DNA from: Paracoccus onubensis
GTDB lineage: Bacteria > Pseudomonadota > Alphaproteobacteria > Rhodobacterales > Rhodobacteraceae
Direction: 5' to 3'
NCBI RefSeq assembly: GCF_003591515.1
Contig: NZ_QZCG01000013.1
Span: 1 to 64,000, forward strand
DNA length: 64,000 bases
The translations under genes were made by a program, and so were the position numbers. The notes under the pieces are model-generated. The model saw nothing but the letters and a program-made list of their open reading frames with translations. It searched no databases and was not told the origin of the DNA. This document shows, piece after piece, positions 9,041 through 16,776 of the stretch; within the stretch, counting starts at the first letter, position 1; each line of letters begins with the position of its first letter.

Positions 9041-9593
9041 CCGGTGCATGACAGGGGCAATCGGTGACATGGTCGTTCACCATGCCCGTCGCCTGCATGA
9101 ACGCATAGGTGATCACCGGGCCGCAGAAATTGAAGCCACGCTTTTTCAGTGCCTTGGACATATTCAGGGATTCGACCGTATCGGTCGGCACGTCAGCCAG
9201 CGACGCAAAGCCGTTTTGAATCGGGCTACCGCCCACAAAGGACCACAGAAAGGGTGAAAAGCCTTCGCGCTCCTCGATCTCCAGAAAAAGCCTCGCGCCT
9301 CGCACAGTCGCGGCGATCTTGCCGCGATGACGGATGATTCCGGGATTCGCCAATGCCTTCTCGATCCGGGCCTCGTCCCAGCGCGCCACGCGCTCGGGGT
9401 CGAAACCGTCGAATTCCTCGCGGAAATTCTCGCGCTTGCGCAGAATGGTGATCCAGCTCAGGCCCGCCTGAAACCCGTCCAGAACCAGCTTTTCCCATAA
9501 GGCTCGGCCGTCATATTCGGGCACTCCCCATTCGGTATCGTGATAGGCGACATAAAGCGGATCCTCCCCGCACCAGCCACATCTCTTGTTCAT
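9015..9593 (-). CDS. tag: DNA-3-methyladenine glycosylase I
   Basis: Tag removes 3-methyladenine from alkylated DNA at the start of base excision repair. The protein has 192 residues, the usual length. It shows CGWCG and YHDTEWG near the N terminus, where a cysteine and a histidine bind zinc, and HVTDCPCH at the C terminus, which supplies the other zinc ligands. ILRKRENFREEF and the FVGG segment are also typical. The start at 9593 has GGAG about 10 bases upstream. The start codon sits inside a near-match to an SOS box. The last 26 bases overlap the convergent tlpA. Confidence 0.94.
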   Translation of the reverse strand: MNKRCGWCGEDPLYVAYHDTEWGVPEYDGRALWEKLVLDGFQAGLSWITILRKRENFREEFDGFDPERVARWDEARIEKALANPGIIRHRGKIAATVRGARLFLEIEEREGFSPFLWSFVGGSPIQNGFASLADVPTDTVESLNMSKALKKRGFNFCGPVITYAFMQATGMVNDHVTDCPCHAPVRALSVAG

Positions 9594-9602
9594 ATATTGT
9601 TT
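9588..9602 (-). promoter_or_regulatory. Near-match SOS (LexA) box at the tag start
   Basis: The plus strand reads GTTC at 9588-9591, seven bases, then GTTT at 9599-9602, one mismatch from GTTC-N7-GTTC. It overlaps the tag start codon. In the direction of the gene the intact half-site is the one nearer the coding sequence. This is weaker than the two perfect boxes elsewhere in the window. Confidence 0.3.
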
Positions 9603-9691
9603 ACTCCGAGTCCAGATTTTCTGCCCATAGGCACGAAATTACGCAATCATAACAGGAATTCAAAGTAACCCACCCGATTGATGAGGCCGAT

Positions 9692-10507
9692 GTGAGCGAT
9701 ACGATCAACCGCGATGATTCACCGCTGAATTATGTGATCAGCCAGCAAAGCCGCTTGACCCTTTCCTCGGTCCGCGACGCGGTCGAGCGTGGCAAGGGCT
9801 TTTTGGCCTTTCAGCCGATTGTACAGGCAAGACAATCACAACGCATCGCCTATTACGAGGGGTTGATCAGGGTTGCGGACGAGACGGGTCGTATCGTGCC
9901 TTTGAAGGATTTCATGCCTTATGCGGAAACCACCGAATTGGGCAGGCAGATCGATTGCCTTGCCCTCTCGCTGGGCCTGCAAGCATTGGAAGAAGAGCCT
10001 GCGTTACGGCTTGCGATCAACATGTCGGCCCGATCGATCGGCCACCCCGAATGGAACCGGATCCTATACGAGGGAGTCCGGCGCAATCCCCAGACATCAG
10101 AGCGGCTGATCCTGGAAATCACCGAAAGCTCGGCAATGGAATTGCCGCAACAGGTCAATAAATTCATGCGCGAAATCCAGCAATACGGAGTCAGCCTGGC
10201 TTTGGATGATTTCGGTGCCGGCTATACGTCCTTTCGCTATTTGCGGGATTTCTGTTTCGATATGGTCAAGATCGACGGCCAATTCGTCCGCAGGATCGCC
10301 AAACAACCGGATAATCAGGTTCTGACGCGCGCCCTGCAATCGATCGCATTGCATTTTGACATGTTCACGGTCGCCGAATCGGTCGAAACAGCCGATGATG
10401 CCGCGTTCCTGATCGAGTTGGGGGTTGATTGCCTTCAGGGCTTCTATTTTGGCGCGCCGACCCTTGCTCCACCATGGAAAAAGCCTCCCGCGGCCGCGCG
10501 GTACTGA
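9692..10507 (+). CDS. Stand-alone EAL-domain cyclic-di-GMP phosphodiesterase
   Basis: The 271-residue protein is almost entirely one EAL domain, expected to hydrolyse cyclic di-GMP to pGpG. The signature is YYEGLIR (EGL in place of EAL, keeping the metal-binding Glu). The other catalytic positions look intact: Asn in INMSARS, Glu in EITES, DDFGAGYTS, Lys in VKIDGQFVR, Glu in AESVE and Gln in LQGFYFG. I see no membrane segment and no PAS, GGDEF or receiver domain. The start is a GTG at 9692 with TGAGG about 5 bases upstream; the nearby ATG runs straight into a stop. It is a single gene, and its input signal cannot be told. Confidence 0.85.
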   Translation: MSDTINRDDSPLNYVISQQSRLTLSSVRDAVERGKGFLAFQPIVQARQSQRIAYYEGLIRVADETGRIVPLKDFMPYAETTELGRQIDCLALSLGLQALEEEPALRLAINMSARSIGHPEWNRILYEGVRRNPQTSERLILEITESSAMELPQQVNKFMREIQQYGVSLALDDFGAGYTSFRYLRDFCFDMVKIDGQFVRRIAKQPDNQVLTRALQSIALHFDMFTVAESVETADDAAFLIELGVDCLQGFYFGAPTLAPPWKKPPAAARY

Positions 10508-10598
10508 CGGTAAATTTTGCTGGCATCTCCTGTCCTTCAGTCGAAAGCTTCGCCTCTAGCTTGACGCGATACACTGAAACCGCATTCTAGGAAGAACC

Positions 10599-10613
10599 GC
10601 CGGGATCCCCGGC
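10599..10613 (+). other. Short hairpin in the phaA leader
   Basis: GCCGGG at 10599-10604 and CCCGGC at 10608-10613 form a 6-bp stem with a 3-base loop, 21 bases before the phaA start. There is no T-run, so it is not a terminator. It may only affect message stability. Confidence 0.3.
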
Positions 10614-10634
10614 ATTGATCCGAAGGAGCCAGAC

Positions 10635-11807
10635 ATGACCAAAGCCGTAATCGTATCCGCCGCCCGCACACCGGTCGGCAGTTTCCTCGGCTCATTCGCA
10701 AACATCCCCGCACATGATCTGGGGGCCGCCGTCCTGAAAGAGGTCGTCGCCCGTGCAGGTGTTGATCCCGCGGAAATCAACGAAACCATTCTTGGGCAGG
10801 TACTGACCGCCGGACAGGGACAGAACCCTGCACGGCAGGCGCATATCAATGCCGGTCTACCGGTGGAATCCGCGGCTTGGCTGATCAATCAGGTCTGTGG
10901 TTCGGGCCTGCGGGCGGTTGCCCTGGCGGCGCAGCAGGTGATTCTGGGCGATGCCGGTATCGTTCTGGCGGGCGGACAGGAAAGCATGTCGCTGGCGCCC
11001 CACGCCTCTCATCTGCGGGCCGGTCAGAAGATGGGCGACATGAAGATGCTGGATACCATGATCGTTGACGGGCTATGGGACGCCTTCAACAATTACCATA
11101 TGGGGCAGACGGCAGAGAATGTGGCCGAACAATGGTCCATCGACCGCGATCAGCAGGACGAATTCGCCGTTGCATCGCAAAACAAGGCCGAAGCCGCGCA
11201 AAAAGCCGGTAAGTTCGACGACGAGATCGTCGCATATACCGTCAAGACCCGTAAGGGCGAGATTACCGTGGACAAGGACGAATATATCCGCCACGGCGCC
11301 ACGCTGGACTCCATGCAGAAGCTGCGCCCGGCCTTCACGCGCGACGGCACTGTCACGGCGGCGAATGCCTCGGGTCTGAATGACGGCGCTGCCGCTGTCA
11401 TGGTCATGTCCGAAGATGAGGCAAATCGCCGCGGTCTGACTCCGCTGGCACGGATCGCCTCCTATGCCACGGCGGGCCTCGATCCCGCCATCATGGGCAC
11501 CGGCCCGATTCCGTCCAGCCGCAAGGCGCTTGAGAAAGCGGGATGGAAGGTCGGTGATCTTGACCTGATCGAAGCGAACGAAGCCTTTGCCGCACAGGCC
11601 TGTGCCGTGAACAAGGATATGGGCTGGAACCCCGAAATCGTCAATGTGAATGGCGGCGCGATCGCGATCGGCCACCCTATCGGCGCCTCGGGTTGCCGGA
11701 TTCTGAACACCCTGCTGTTCGAAATGAAGCGCCGCGACGCCAGAAAGGGCCTCGCCACCCTGTGTATCGGCGGCGGCATGGGCGTCGCGATGTGTCTGGA
11801 ACGGTGA
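10635..11807 (+). CDS. phaA: Acetyl-CoA acetyltransferase (beta-ketothiolase)
   Basis: PhaA condenses two acetyl-CoA to acetoacetyl-CoA, the first step of polyhydroxybutyrate synthesis. The 390-residue protein has the complete thiolase set: nucleophile Cys88 in NQVCGSGL, His347 in GHPIGASG and Cys377 in LCIGGGMG. The start has AAGGAG 7 bases upstream. It lies 89 bases before phaB in the same direction, with a strong hairpin in the gap. The PHB synthase genes are not in the window. The call is firm because of the biosynthetic-type active site and the phaB neighbour. Confidence 0.95.
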   Translation: MTKAVIVSAARTPVGSFLGSFANIPAHDLGAAVLKEVVARAGVDPAEINETILGQVLTAGQGQNPARQAHINAGLPVESAAWLINQVCGSGLRAVALAAQQVILGDAGIVLAGGQESMSLAPHASHLRAGQKMGDMKMLDTMIVDGLWDAFNNYHMGQTAENVAEQWSIDRDQQDEFAVASQNKAEAAQKAGKFDDEIVAYTVKTRKGEITVDKDEYIRHGATLDSMQKLRPAFTRDGTVTAANASGLNDGAAAVMVMSEDEANRRGLTPLARIASYATAGLDPAIMGTGPIPSSRKALEKAGWKVGDLDLIEANEAFAAQACAVNKDMGWNPEIVNVNGGAIAIGHPIGASGCRILNTLLFEMKRRDARKGLATLCIGGGMGVAMCLER

Positions 11808-11815
11808 CCCGAAAA

Positions 11816-11844
11816 TTCTGCGCGCAATTATCTTGCGCGCAGAA
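11816..11844 (+). terminator. Strong hairpin between phaA and phaB (attenuator or processing site)
   Basis: A perfect 12-bp stem, TTCTGCGCGCAA at 11816-11827 and its complement at 11833-11844, has the 5-base loop TTATC. It is followed by GGTATTTTC. It starts 8 bases after the phaA stop and ends 52 bases before phaB. It could act as a partial terminator or protect the 3' end of phaA mRNA. Confidence 0.55.
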
Positions 11845-11896
11845 GGTATTTTCGGTAGCAAGATTTTAAACGAGTTGAACAGAAAGTGGGGAGCAC

Positions 11897-12622
11897 ATGT
11901 CGAGAACGGCGTTGGTCACTGGAGGAACGCGCGGAATTGGCGCAGCTATTTCAAAGGCTTTGAAAGACGCGGGCTATAGCGTTGCCGCCAATTACGCAGG
12001 CAATGACGAAGCCGCTGCGAAATTCACCGAGGAAACCGGGATCAAGACCTATAAATGGTCGGTCGCGGATTATGATGCCTGCGCCTCGGGTATCAGACAG
12101 GTGGAAGATGAGCTTGGCCCGATTGCCGTGCTGGTGAACAATGCCGGCATTACGCGCGACGCGATGTTCCACAAGATGACCCCTCAGCAATGGAAAGAGG
12201 TGATCGACACCAATCTGACCGGGGTATTCAACATGACCCACCCTGTCTGGGGCGGGATGCGCGATCGCAAATTCGGCCGCGTCATCAATATCAGTTCAAT
12301 CAATGGGCAAAAGGGGCAGGCCGGACAAGCCAATTACTCGGCCGCCAAGGCGGGTGATCTGGGCATTACCAAGGCGCTTGCGCAGGAAGGCGCCCGGGCC
12401 GGCATTACCGTCAATGCCATTTGCCCCGGTTATATCGGAACCGAAATGGTTCGGGCCATCGATGAAAAGGTTCTGAATGAACGGATCATCCCGCAGATCC
12501 CCGTCGGCCGGCTGGGCGAGCCCGAAGAAATCGCGCGCAGCGTCGTTTTCCTTGCCTCGGATGACGCGGGATTCATCACCGGCTCGACCATCACGGCGAA
12601 TGGCGGTCAGTTCTTCGTCTGA
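11897..12622 (+). CDS. phaB: NADPH-dependent acetoacetyl-CoA reductase
   Basis: PhaB reduces acetoacetyl-CoA to (R)-3-hydroxybutyryl-CoA, the monomer for PHB. It is a 241-residue short-chain dehydrogenase with the nucleotide motif TGGTRGIG at about 8-15, NNAG near 82-85, the catalytic serine in INISSINGQ and the YxxxK pair in NYSAAKAG. It has the family's length and sequence style. The second gene of the pha pair, it is followed by a hairpin terminator at 12646-12672. GTGGGGAG before the start serves as ribosome site. Confidence 0.95.
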   Translation: MSRTALVTGGTRGIGAAISKALKDAGYSVAANYAGNDEAAAKFTEETGIKTYKWSVADYDACASGIRQVEDELGPIAVLVNNAGITRDAMFHKMTPQQWKEVIDTNLTGVFNMTHPVWGGMRDRKFGRVINISSINGQKGQAGQANYSAAKAGDLGITKALAQEGARAGITVNAICPGYIGTEMVRAIDEKVLNERIIPQIPVGRLGEPEEIARSVVFLASDDAGFITGSTITANGGQFFV

Positions 12623-12645
12623 CCCGAAGCGATAGCAGAAAACAC

Positions 12646-12672
12646 ATGGCCCGCGCAATTCGCGCGGGCCAT
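12646..12672. terminator. Bidirectional terminator hairpin between phaB and the DUF465 gene
   Basis: A perfect 11-bp stem, ATGGCCCGCGC at 12646-12656 paired with 12662-12672, has a 5-base loop. It lies between the convergent phaB and DUF465 gene. T-rich sequence follows on the plus strand (CGTTATTT) and TGTGTTTTC on the minus strand, so it can serve both genes. Confidence 0.65.
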
Positions 12673-12713
12673 CGTTATTTCCATTGTCATTTCAGTCCAA
12701 CAATTCGGCAGGA

Positions 12714-12878
12714 TCAGTGCGACAGCCGGGAAATCTCTTCCTTGAGGCGCAGCTTTTCACGTTTCATCTCAACAATCTCAAGATCATTACTCCCCGGCCT
12801 TTTTTGTGCCTTTTCAACAGCATCCGAGAGCATTTGATGTTTCTTGCGAAGTTCTTCAACGTGGGAAGCAACCGACAT
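12714..12878 (-). CDS. DUF465 (YdcH-like) small protein
   Basis: This 54-residue protein is charged, helical and rich in Lys and Glu, with the DUF465 pattern: HVEELRKKHQMLSDAVEKA in the first half and KREKLRLKEEISRL near the end. The function is unknown. A coiled-coil hairpin is expected from family structures. The start at 12878 has TAGGAGGA 4 bases upstream, an excellent ribosome site. It is convergent with phaB across a shared terminator and lies downstream of the NPPY methyltransferase gene on the same strand. Confidence 0.88.
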   Translation of the reverse strand: MSVASHVEELRKKHQMLSDAVEKAQKRPGSNDLEIVEMKREKLRLKEEISRLSH

Positions 12879-12937
12879 CGCGTCCTCCTATATATGTGTA
12901 GCGAACATTCCGATTGCAGCACAGAACATCGATTCTG

Positions 12938-13696
12938 TCACGAATCTTTCGCATCATCCCAAAGGATCGCTTTACCTTCGCGGAGAACTGCCGAAGCCGC
13001 CGCGGAAAAATCCTCCCCATCCCGCAAATGCCTGGACGCGTCATGCATGATGAACGGGGCGAGCAGCCGCAGCGGCGTGCGCGATTCCTTACGCGCGGTC
13101 AGGATGATTCGCCCGGCGTCGTGCCCTGCCCGGGCGGCAATCGGCAATATCGCGATTGCTCCGGCACGCCCATGCAAGGCAGTCAGAAGCGTTTCCAACC
13201 GGTCGGCCCGCTGAATGACCGTCAGCCCCCCTCTGGGACGCAGGCGCCGCAAACCGGCGTCGATCCAGACCTCCAGCGGAGTGACCTCTTGCCGCGCGGC
13301 GCTGCGCCCGGCATCGGAAGCCTCCGTGCCGGCCCTGAAATAGGGAGGGTTGGCGATAACGTGATCATAGCTTTCCTGCCGCAATTCTGACGGCATCCGG
13401 GAAAGATCGCCGGTCACGACATGCAGACCGATCCCATTTGCACGGGCATTCCGCAGCGCCAGATTGGCGTAGTTCGCTTGCTGTTCCAGCCCGCTCAGGT
13501 GAAGTAAAGGCACCCGCCAGCCCAGGCACAGACTCGCAACCCCGGCCCCGCAGCCAAGTTCCAGCACGCTGTCGCCCGGTTTCGCCGGACAGGCCGCCGC
13601 CAGCATCACCGCATCGGCGCCCGAACGATACCCATGCACAGGCTGAAGAATGGTCAGCCGCCCGCCAAGGAAACCGTCTTCCCGGAGGTCACTCAT
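12938..13696 (-). CDS. tRNA1(Val) adenine-N6 methyltransferase-like protein (NPPY methyltransferase)
   Basis: This is a 252-residue class I SAM-dependent methyltransferase. Motif I is LELGCGAGVASL near 42-53, and the adenine or guanine N-methylation motif is ANPPYF at about 115-120. The N-terminal GYRSGADAVML is typical of the TrmN6/YfiC group, which methylates A37 in tRNA1(Val), so that is the best assignment. The start overlaps the stop of the DUF2007 gene by 8 bases, suggesting coupling. Other small-domain methyltransferases, of rRNA or protein, cannot be excluded. Confidence 0.75.
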   Translation of the reverse strand: MSDLREDGFLGGRLTILQPVHGYRSGADAVMLAAACPAKPGDSVLELGCGAGVASLCLGWRVPLLHLSGLEQQANYANLALRNARANGIGLHVVTGDLSRMPSELRQESYDHVIANPPYFRAGTEASDAGRSAARQEVTPLEVWIDAGLRRLRPRGGLTVIQRADRLETLLTALHGRAGAIAILPIAARAGHDAGRIILTARKESRTPLRLLAPFIMHDASRHLRDGEDFSAAASAVLREGKAILWDDAKDS

Positions 13697-13898
13697 CCAG
13701 CCCTACATCGCGCAGAATACTGCGGGCCATGAATTCGTCGCGATCCGCGACCATGATCCGTCGGGGAAGGATTCCGATCGAGCCATCCAATATGCTCATA
13801 TGCCCGTCCATTTCGAAGGCAATTATACCTTCTTTCTCCAACAGGCTGACGGCACTGGAAATTCTCACGGGATCGTTGCTGCGAAACAGTTCTTTCAT
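13689..13898 (-). CDS. DUF2007 domain protein
   Basis: This is a 69-residue protein of the DUF2007 family, sometimes labelled putative signal-transducing protein. It begins MKELFRSNDPVRIS and contains MSILDGSIGILPRRIMV, the family's best conserved stretch. I chose the ATG at 13898 from family length; an ATG at 13910 would add four residues, and neither has a clear ribosome site. It lies upstream of and overlaps the NPPY methyltransferase gene, and is divergent from the polyprenyl synthase 75 bases away. The biochemical role is unknown. Confidence 0.82.
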   Translation of the reverse strand: MKELFRSNDPVRISSAVSLLEKEGIIAFEMDGHMSILDGSIGILPRRIMVADRDEFMARSILRDVGLDE

Positions 13899-13973
13899 CG
13901 TTAAAATCATATGTTGCGGTTGCGCAATTGTCGATAGCATGGCAATGCGTTCGCCCAGAAACGGGGAATGGTC

Positions 13974-14975
13974 ATGGGCGTGAACGAAAACGTTCTTAAA
14001 CCGCTGGATCGTCTGGCGTCCGAGCTGTCGGCCGAGATGGAGTCCGTCAACGCGTTGATCCGCGCACGGATGTCCAGCCGCCATGCGCCGCGCATCCCCG
14101 AGGTCACCGCCCATCTGATCGAGGCCGGGGGCAAGCGGTTGCGCCCCATGCTGACTTTGGCGGCGGCGAAGCTGCTGGATTATCCGGGCGCGTACCATAT
14201 CCATCTGGCAGCCACCGTGGAATTCATCCACACCGCCACTTTGCTGCATGACGATGTCGTCGATGAGAGCCGGCAACGGCGCGGGCGGCCCACCGCCAAT
14301 CTGCTATGGGACAACAAATCCTCGGTGTTGGTCGGCGATTACCTCTTTGCCCGCAGCTTCCAATTGATGGTTGAACCGGGCAACCTGCGCACATTGGAAA
14401 TCCTTGCCAATGCCAGCGCCACCATTGCCGAGGGTGAGGTGCTGCAACTCACCGCCGCACAGGATCTGAAAACCGATGAATCGGTCTATCTTCAGGTGAT
14501 CCGCGGCAAGACCGCCGCGCTGTTCTCGGCCGCGACCAAGGTCGGCGGCGTGATCGCGAACGCTCCGGAACAGCAGGTCGAGGCGTTATTCGATTATGGC
14601 GATGCTCTGGGGATCGCCTTTCAGATCGTCGATGATCTTCTGGATTACGGCGGTGCGACAGAAACCATCGGCAAGAATATCGGCGATGATTTCCGTGAAC
14701 GCAAACTGACACTGCCGGTCATCAAGGCGGTTGCGCAGGCCGATAATGAAGAACGGGCCTTCTGGTCACGCTGCATCGAAAAGGGCGATCAGCACGAGGG
14801 CGATCTGGAACATGCCCTGACCCTGCTAAGCCGGCATGGTGCGATGGATGCCGCGCGCGCCGATGCACTCGCATGGGCAGAACGCGCCAAATCAGCACTC
14901 GCCCCGCTGCCCGGCCATCCCATTCGTGAAATGCTGTCGGATCTGGCGGATTTCGTCGTCAGCCGGGTTGCCTGA
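13974..14975 (+). CDS. ispB: Long-chain polyprenyl diphosphate synthase (ubiquinone side chain)
   Basis: The enzyme builds the all-trans polyprenyl diphosphate for the ubiquinone tail, probably decaprenyl (Q10) in this lineage. The 333 residues include the first Asp-rich motif DDVVD at about 88-92 and the second DDLLD at about 217-221, the GGKRLRPML substrate segment and GDYLFARSFQ. I chose the ATG at 13974 because CGGGGA sits 6 bases upstream; an ATG two codons earlier is possible. Length and motif spacing fit octaprenyl or decaprenyl synthases rather than FPP synthase. The exact chain length cannot be read from sequence. Confidence 0.9.
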   Translation: MGVNENVLKPLDRLASELSAEMESVNALIRARMSSRHAPRIPEVTAHLIEAGGKRLRPMLTLAAAKLLDYPGAYHIHLAATVEFIHTATLLHDDVVDESRQRRGRPTANLLWDNKSSVLVGDYLFARSFQLMVEPGNLRTLEILANASATIAEGEVLQLTAAQDLKTDESVYLQVIRGKTAALFSAATKVGGVIANAPEQQVEALFDYGDALGIAFQIVDDLLDYGGATETIGKNIGDDFRERKLTLPVIKAVAQADNEERAFWSRCIEKGDQHEGDLEHALTLLSRHGAMDAARADALAWAERAKSALAPLPGHPIREMLSDLADFVVSRVA

Positions 14976-15090
14976 TATCCTTTCGGACTGATCGCGCAAT
15001 TTATCTGTGGATCTGTTCGGGATGTCATCCGCAAACCCCAAGAGCGGACCGGTCTCCCGGCCCGCCCCCGGCGGAAAGCGATTACTATTC

Positions 15091-16425
15091 CTATTTTGCC
15101 TGTATGAAATCCGGATAGGCTTCCATGCCCATCTCGCTTACATCCAGCCCGGTAATCTCGGCTTCCGGGGTGACACGAATTCCCATCGTCGCCTTGAGAA
15201 CCATCCAGATCGCGAAACTGGTGACAAAGGTAAATACGCCGATCGCCACGATCCCGATAATCTGTGCGCCAAAACTGGCGTCCGGGTTCGAAGCTGGCAC
15301 GATCAGCGTTCCCCAGATGCCGGCAACCAAATGAACGGGAATCGCGCCAACCACATCATCGATCTTCAGCCTGTCCAGCACCGGCACGACAAGCACAGCA
15401 AGCGCCCCGCCCACAGCACCGATCAGGACAGAGCCGAAAATCGAGGGAAACAGCGGTTCGGCCGTGATCGAGACCAGCCCAGCCAATGCGCCATTCAGCA
15501 CCATGGTCAGGTCGATCTTGCCGTAAAGCACATGTGTCAGAGCAATCGCCGCAATCACACCCGCCGAGGCCGCCATATTGGTATTCACGAAAATCCGGCT
15601 GACATCCGCGGCATCATTGACAGAGCCGATCGCAAGCTGCGAAGCGCCATTGAAGCCAAACCAGCCCAGCCACAGAATAAATGTCCCCAATGTGGCAAGC
15701 GCGAGATTCGATCCCGGAAGCGGCTGCATCCGTCCATCCGCACGGTATTTACCCTCTCGGGCGCCAAGGACGATTGCCCCGGCCAGCGCAGCAAAGCCTC
15801 CGGTCGCATGCACCAGCGTCGAGCCCGCAAAATCAGAGAATCCCATCTCGCTCAGGAAGCCGCCGCCCCATTGCCAGCTTGCCTCGATGGGATAGATCAG
15901 CCCGGTCAGAATCACTGTGAAGATCATGAAGGGCCAAAGCCTGATGCGCTCGGCCAGCGTACCCGACACGATCGAGGCCGTAGTGGCACAGAACATCAGT
16001 TGAAAGAAGAAGTCCGACCCAGCGGAATAACCGCCCGCGACATCACCTGCGCCAACGGGATCGAGACTGACGGGGCTGAAGAATGTCCCGATGACGCCCG
16101 CAATCGTCCAGGTATCGTCGCTTGGATACATGAGATTGTAACCGATCAGCCAATACATCAGCCCGGCGATGGCAAAAAGCGAGATATTCTTGAAAAGCTG
16201 AACCGTGACATTCTTCGAACGCACAAGCCCTGCCTCAAGCATCGAAAAGCCTGCGGCCATCCACATCACCAGGAAACCGCCGATCAGGAACAGCAATGTA
16301 TTGAAGACATAGGCGACATCTGCACTGACGGGAGCGGCGGCCTCCGTCGCGGCGGCGTCCTGCGCGAATGCCGGCAGAGCAAATGTCATGGCCAGTGCCG
16401 CGAGTATCGGGGGAATCTTTTTCAT
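15091..16425 (-). CDS. amtB: Ammonium transporter
   Basis: AmtB conducts ammonium across the inner membrane. The 444-residue protein starts with a cleavable signal peptide (ending near AFAQ) and then has 11 membrane segments. The twin pore histidines appear in STLVHATGG and AIPVHLVAG. The start at 16425 has AGGTG 6 bases upstream. No glnK lies next to it: the upstream 351 bases carry no PII gene, and downstream it runs toward the convergent polyprenyl synthase. Nitrogen control is expected from the family, but I cannot identify a convincing sigma54 promoter. Confidence 0.93.
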   Translation of the reverse strand: MKKIPPILAALAMTFALPAFAQDAAATEAAAPVSADVAYVFNTLLFLIGGFLVMWMAAGFSMLEAGLVRSKNVTVQLFKNISLFAIAGLMYWLIGYNLMYPSDDTWTIAGVIGTFFSPVSLDPVGAGDVAGGYSAGSDFFFQLMFCATTASIVSGTLAERIRLWPFMIFTVILTGLIYPIEASWQWGGGFLSEMGFSDFAGSTLVHATGGFAALAGAIVLGAREGKYRADGRMQPLPGSNLALATLGTFILWLGWFGFNGASQLAIGSVNDAADVSRIFVNTNMAASAGVIAAIALTHVLYGKIDLTMVLNGALAGLVSITAEPLFPSIFGSVLIGAVGGALAVLVVPVLDRLKIDDVVGAIPVHLVAGIWGTLIVPASNPDASFGAQIIGIVAIGVFTFVTSFAIWMVLKATMGIRVTPEAEITGLDVSEMGMEAYPDFIQAK

Positions 16426-16776
16426 CTCGTTCACCTGTCTGCGTTTAAAGCCGCCGGACCGGCCGCCTTTCAGCATGTTGATCGACAAAGCAGGGCAGAT
16501 TGAGCAAGCACGCCGGCATCCCGAACCTGCCGGTTCCGCGGTTTGCTTGTTTATTATGCAGTTATCCGAGGATTTGCGCATGAAACGCGCAGTTCTGGCT
16601 TCCTCCGGACCCGATCTGCCGCAAATTTTCGCGAAGGCCGCAAAACTCGTCGTTGCGGGATTCCGCTGGGTCATCACGGATTGTTCAGCGTAATTCCCTA
16701 TTGGAACCTTCTCATGTATGCTTGCATTTTATATGGCCCCAATAATCGGCCAGGAAACGAGCAGGCATAATCAGGC
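16426..16776. other. Intergenic region between amtB and the penicillin-binding protein gene
   Basis: This 351-bp divergent gap must hold the promoters of amtB (minus) and the PBP gene (plus). It is AT-richer than its surroundings near 16545-16560 and 16695-16745. I see no PII gene, no RNA gene and no clear sigma54 site. A 37-codon reading frame at 16580-16693 (plus) has GAGGA 7 bases upstream, but its product resembles nothing I know. Confidence 0.5.

Noticed and set aside
15007-16503. 498-codon plus-strand reading frame
   Set aside because: It is antisense to amtB; composition is Arg/His/Pro rich and no family is visible.
16426-16560. Sigma54 promoter for amtB
   Set aside because: Stretches with GG and GC at the right spacing exist on the minus strand, but the surrounding bases do not match TGGCAC-N5-TTGC.
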